A stretch of DNA of 20,140 nucleotides from Phaeoceros laevis (Eukaryota > Anthocerotophyta > Anthocerotopsida > Notothyladales), in the NCBI GenBank assembly GCA_049999765.1, contig JBNGIQ010009412.1:130429-150568 (forward strand). The letters are read 5' to 3'. The translations under genes and the position numbers were made by a program. Positions 18,211 to 20,140 of this stretch are shown here, one piece after another. The notes beneath the pieces were generated by a model. The model was not told the DNA's origin and ran no database searches. It saw only the letters and a program-made list of their open reading frames with translations. Position 1 is the first letter of the stretch. Every line of letters begins with the position of its first letter.

Positions 18211-18615
18211 TGACCGACCGCACCGGTTCGGTTTCGGTTCACGGGATGAAATGTACAAACCAGCGCCGCTGTTTTCTTTTCTAACCGTGTAGGTTTCGAA
18301 CTTCCGACGTCAGGGTGATGTAAGAGTCACAACGACTCTAAGTTTTAGAAGTTATTGAGGTCACTGGGAAGAACGGCATGAAATGAGGCAACTTCTATGG
18401 GTTCAGCCTTACTATCCTGCGTTTTGAATCGCTTGTTGCTTGGGGTTCGCATGTTTGGTTCTTGCCCGGCTTCGAAGTTGGGGTAAGCAATGGATATATA
18501 CCCAGCCCAACCAAATGGGGCCTCCTAATAGGGCTCTCTTGACACACCTTGGCTAAGACAATGTATCCCTAGATCTTTCCTTCATATGATTAGCTCAATT
18601 GCACACAGGACACAG
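18211..18615. other. 3' flank of the U-box/EF-hand gene
   Basis: The region just after the stop codon probably holds the 3' untranslated region. I see no further gene, and composition drops from GC-rich to average within about 50 bases of the stop codon. No clear polyadenylation signal could be picked out. Confidence 0.4.
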
Positions 18616-18839
18616 CATTAGGACTCCAAGTCCCGCCCCATTAGGACTCCAAGTCCCGTCCGGAGCTGCTCCACCGCAAATGGACTTGCTACCACTATAC
18701 AATGGACAGCTCTTTCTTTATAAGGCAAATGGACTTGCTACCACTATACAATGGACTGATCTTTCTTTATATCAAGGCAGAGTACAGCAAAGAGCCGACT
18801 GATCTTTCTTTATATCAAGGCAGAGTACACCCTACAGAG
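18616..18839. repeat. three consecutive, overlapping tandem duplications
   Basis: Three different units are each doubled, one after another. A 23-base unit (cattaggactccaagtcccg core) lies at 18616-18638 and 18639-18661. A 49-base unit (gcaaatggacttgctaccac start) lies at 18676-18724 and 18725-18773. A 43-base unit (gactgatctttctttatatc start) lies at 18754-18796 and 18797-18839. The third overlaps the end of the second. Copies are nearly identical, so the events look recent. Confidence 0.85.
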
Positions 18840-18870
18840 CTCCAAGCATGGGTCAACTCAAGCTCTTGCT

Positions 18871-18965
18871 TATAAGTTAAATATAAAGTTAAAAACTAAA
18901 ATAATATGAGATAAATATGAAACTTAAAAATAAAAGTAAAATGGTAAAACTTAAGAGTATATTTC
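18871..18965. other. AT-rich block
   Basis: About 95 bases made largely of A and T, with repeated aaactta, ttaaa and aaataaaagtaaaa-like words. It directly follows the tandem duplications. It could be a matrix-attachment-like or simple low-complexity segment; no gene is present. Confidence 0.5.
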
Positions 18966-19873
18966 CTTACAGAGCTTTACCATGGCTTTGTAAACGTGTG
19001 GAGCGAATTATGTGGTTGTGTGTTGATTCCTAAATGACGGGTTCTAATGGTCATGGGACTTGGAGTAGCTAGGACGGGGAACCCTTTCCATTGCGTAACA
19101 TAACAATGTTTGGGGTCCGTTAGCGTTTAGCGACAATTTGGGTTTTGGTTTAAGTAGGCGGGGCCGCGAGTGTGAAGGGACCCGATTATTTTGTGATCCT
19201 TTGAACGGGGGATGGCGGGAGCCGGCGTCAGGTAGCAGGGTCCGACGGCAAGCTTTGAAAGTCGTGGTTGAAGCCAGGGGAAAGCGGAGAAGTGGCGTGG
19301 CTGTGCACGCATAGAACGGGGCCAGTACCTGCGCTGATGTCGCACTCGGCTGTACAGGTTTACAGGGATTACTATCGCTATTAAACTCTAGGTTCACAAT
19401 CTCCTACACGCTTAAGAAATTCGAGATGCCACAAGATAATCAGATAAGTATTAATAGTCTGGAAAAAAATCATAGCAGGCTCCCACTAAATCTCCAACAA
19501 AAAATCTTACAAATGAACTTCAAATTTTAAATAGTGTTGTACAAATGTCAGAGCGGGATCTTCTTTCTAAGTTAAACGACTTTTATACAATTGACACAGT
19601 GTGGTTGGTTCAGAAAGAATCCAGATCATTTGGCTCAGCATCGCTCATGTACATTGTCAACAACTGTCAGCTTCCAGGAATAGCCAAGCACGACCTCCGC
19701 GTTCCCCTCGCTTCCCCGACGCCTCTTTCTCCCTCTCTGCTTGCCATTGCGGCTTGCTTCCCGTGCTTGTCTCGTGCGGGATGCCCTTGGGACCCGATCC
19801 AGGAGCTCACTCACACAAGGGTGCCTCTTGAACCCGCAGATCAAGTTGTGCATTGCAGGTCGCAGCCACGGTC
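18966..19873. other. intergenic stretch upstream of the right-edge gene
   Basis: I find no supported gene. A minus-strand open stretch at 19044-19397 has repeat-like, Pro/Ser/Arg-rich content and no domain, and I do not call it. The part after about 19640 is C-rich and likely holds the promoter and leader of the right-edge gene. A good acceptor-like site, cattgcag|gtcgc, near 19858 lies just before its ATG and suggests an intron in the leader. Confidence 0.4.
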
Positions 19874-20140
19874 ATGGAGCAGGAAGGGTACATTGTCCTA
19901 AACGAATGTCAGATCGACAGCGTCCAGGGTGCCGTGCTGGAGGCCCGGTTTGCCAAGAGGTTTGCGGAGCTGGACGCTGAGGGCAAGGGCGTGGTCACAG
20001 GGGAGCAGACCAGGGTGGTGTTCCGGGAGGAAGCTGCGGGGCTGCTGCTGCTGCCGAGACTGGAGTTCCCTGCCGAGCGGCTGGACGCTGCGTTCCAGGC
20101 TCAGCCGGAGGATGAGTTGGACAGGGAGCACTTTGTAGGG
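19874..20140 (+). CDS. start of an unidentified gene with weak EF-hand-like segment, cut by the window edge
   Basis: An ATG at 19874 opens 89 codons with no stop up to the window end, GC-rich and protein-like (MEQEGYIVLNECQIDSVQGA at its start). Residues about 24-52 contain FAKRFAELDAEGKGVVTGEQ, which has the layout of an EF-hand helix and loop but lacks acids at loop positions 5 and 12. A second possible half-hand lies at about 65-88 (ERLDAAFQAQ...LDREHFVG). A plausible acceptor at about 19857 keeps the same frame open (VAATV before Met), so coding might begin in an upstream exon. I do not recognise the family. It follows the U-box/EF-hand gene on the same strand after 1.66 kb. Confidence 0.55.
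   Translation, partial: MEQEGYIVLNECQIDSVQGAVLEARFAKRFAELDAEGKGVVTGEQTRVVFREEAAGLLLLPRLEFPAERLDAAFQAQPEDELDREHFVG

Noticed and set aside
16270-18258. Long minus-strand and alternate-frame open stretches across the EF-hand exon
   Set aside because: They are frame shadows of the GC-rich repetitive EF-hand coding sequence, made of His/Arg/Gln-rich strings.
19044-19397. 117-codon minus-strand open stretch
   Set aside because: Repeat-like composition, no domain and no splice or context support.
1-20140. CRISPR array, bacterial operon features, tRNA or rRNA genes
   Set aside because: The spliced genes and plant protein families show nuclear plant DNA. The direct repeats present are irregular and few, and I found no tRNA cloverleaf or rRNA-like segment by eye.

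Overview
The window looks like nuclear DNA of a land plant. It holds spliced genes with short GT-AG introns (about 80-190 bases), a PLS-type PPR-DYW organelle RNA-editing factor, a nepenthesin-type aspartic protease, a membrane-anchored plant P450 and a U-box protein. Genes are close together, and the spaces between them hold small repeats and apparent transposon remnants. The DYW domain carries a KPAAA box and ends in GRH rather than DYW. That is the style of the KP variant linked to U-to-C organelle editing in hornworts, ferns and some lycophytes. With the compact layout, this makes a hornwort my first guess (inference, moderate confidence); a fern or lycophyte is not excluded.

Layout. 1-1800: no gene; repeat-rich DNA with a candidate terminal-inverted-repeat element (970-1747). 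2583-4418 (-): single-exon NYN ribonuclease with two LOTUS/OST-HTH domains. 4419-4887: divergent promoter region. 5415-7738 (+): seven-exon cytochrome P450, possibly with an upstream leader exon at 4888. 9026-10810 (+): four-exon nepenthesin-like aspartic protease. 10910-11188: a short element with TTAA at both ends, piggyBac-like. 11970-14312 (-): PPR-DYW (KP-like) protein. 15169-18210 (+): four-exon gene joining a helical N-terminal region, a U-box and twelve EF-hands (six calmodulin-like lobes). 18616-18839: three overlapping tandem duplications. 19874 to the right edge (+): start of another gene with a weak EF-hand-like segment.

The genes do not form a pathway or operon. Two themes recur: RNA processing (NYN-LOTUS and PPR-DYW) and calcium-type motifs (the U-box/EF-hand protein and, weakly, the gene at the right edge). 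The most unusual items are the U-box protein with six calmodulin-like lobes, the KP-like editing factor ending in GRH, and the P450 whose I-helix lacks the usual acid. All exon boundaries were inferred by eye from splice sites, frame and protein family; none was checked against transcripts.
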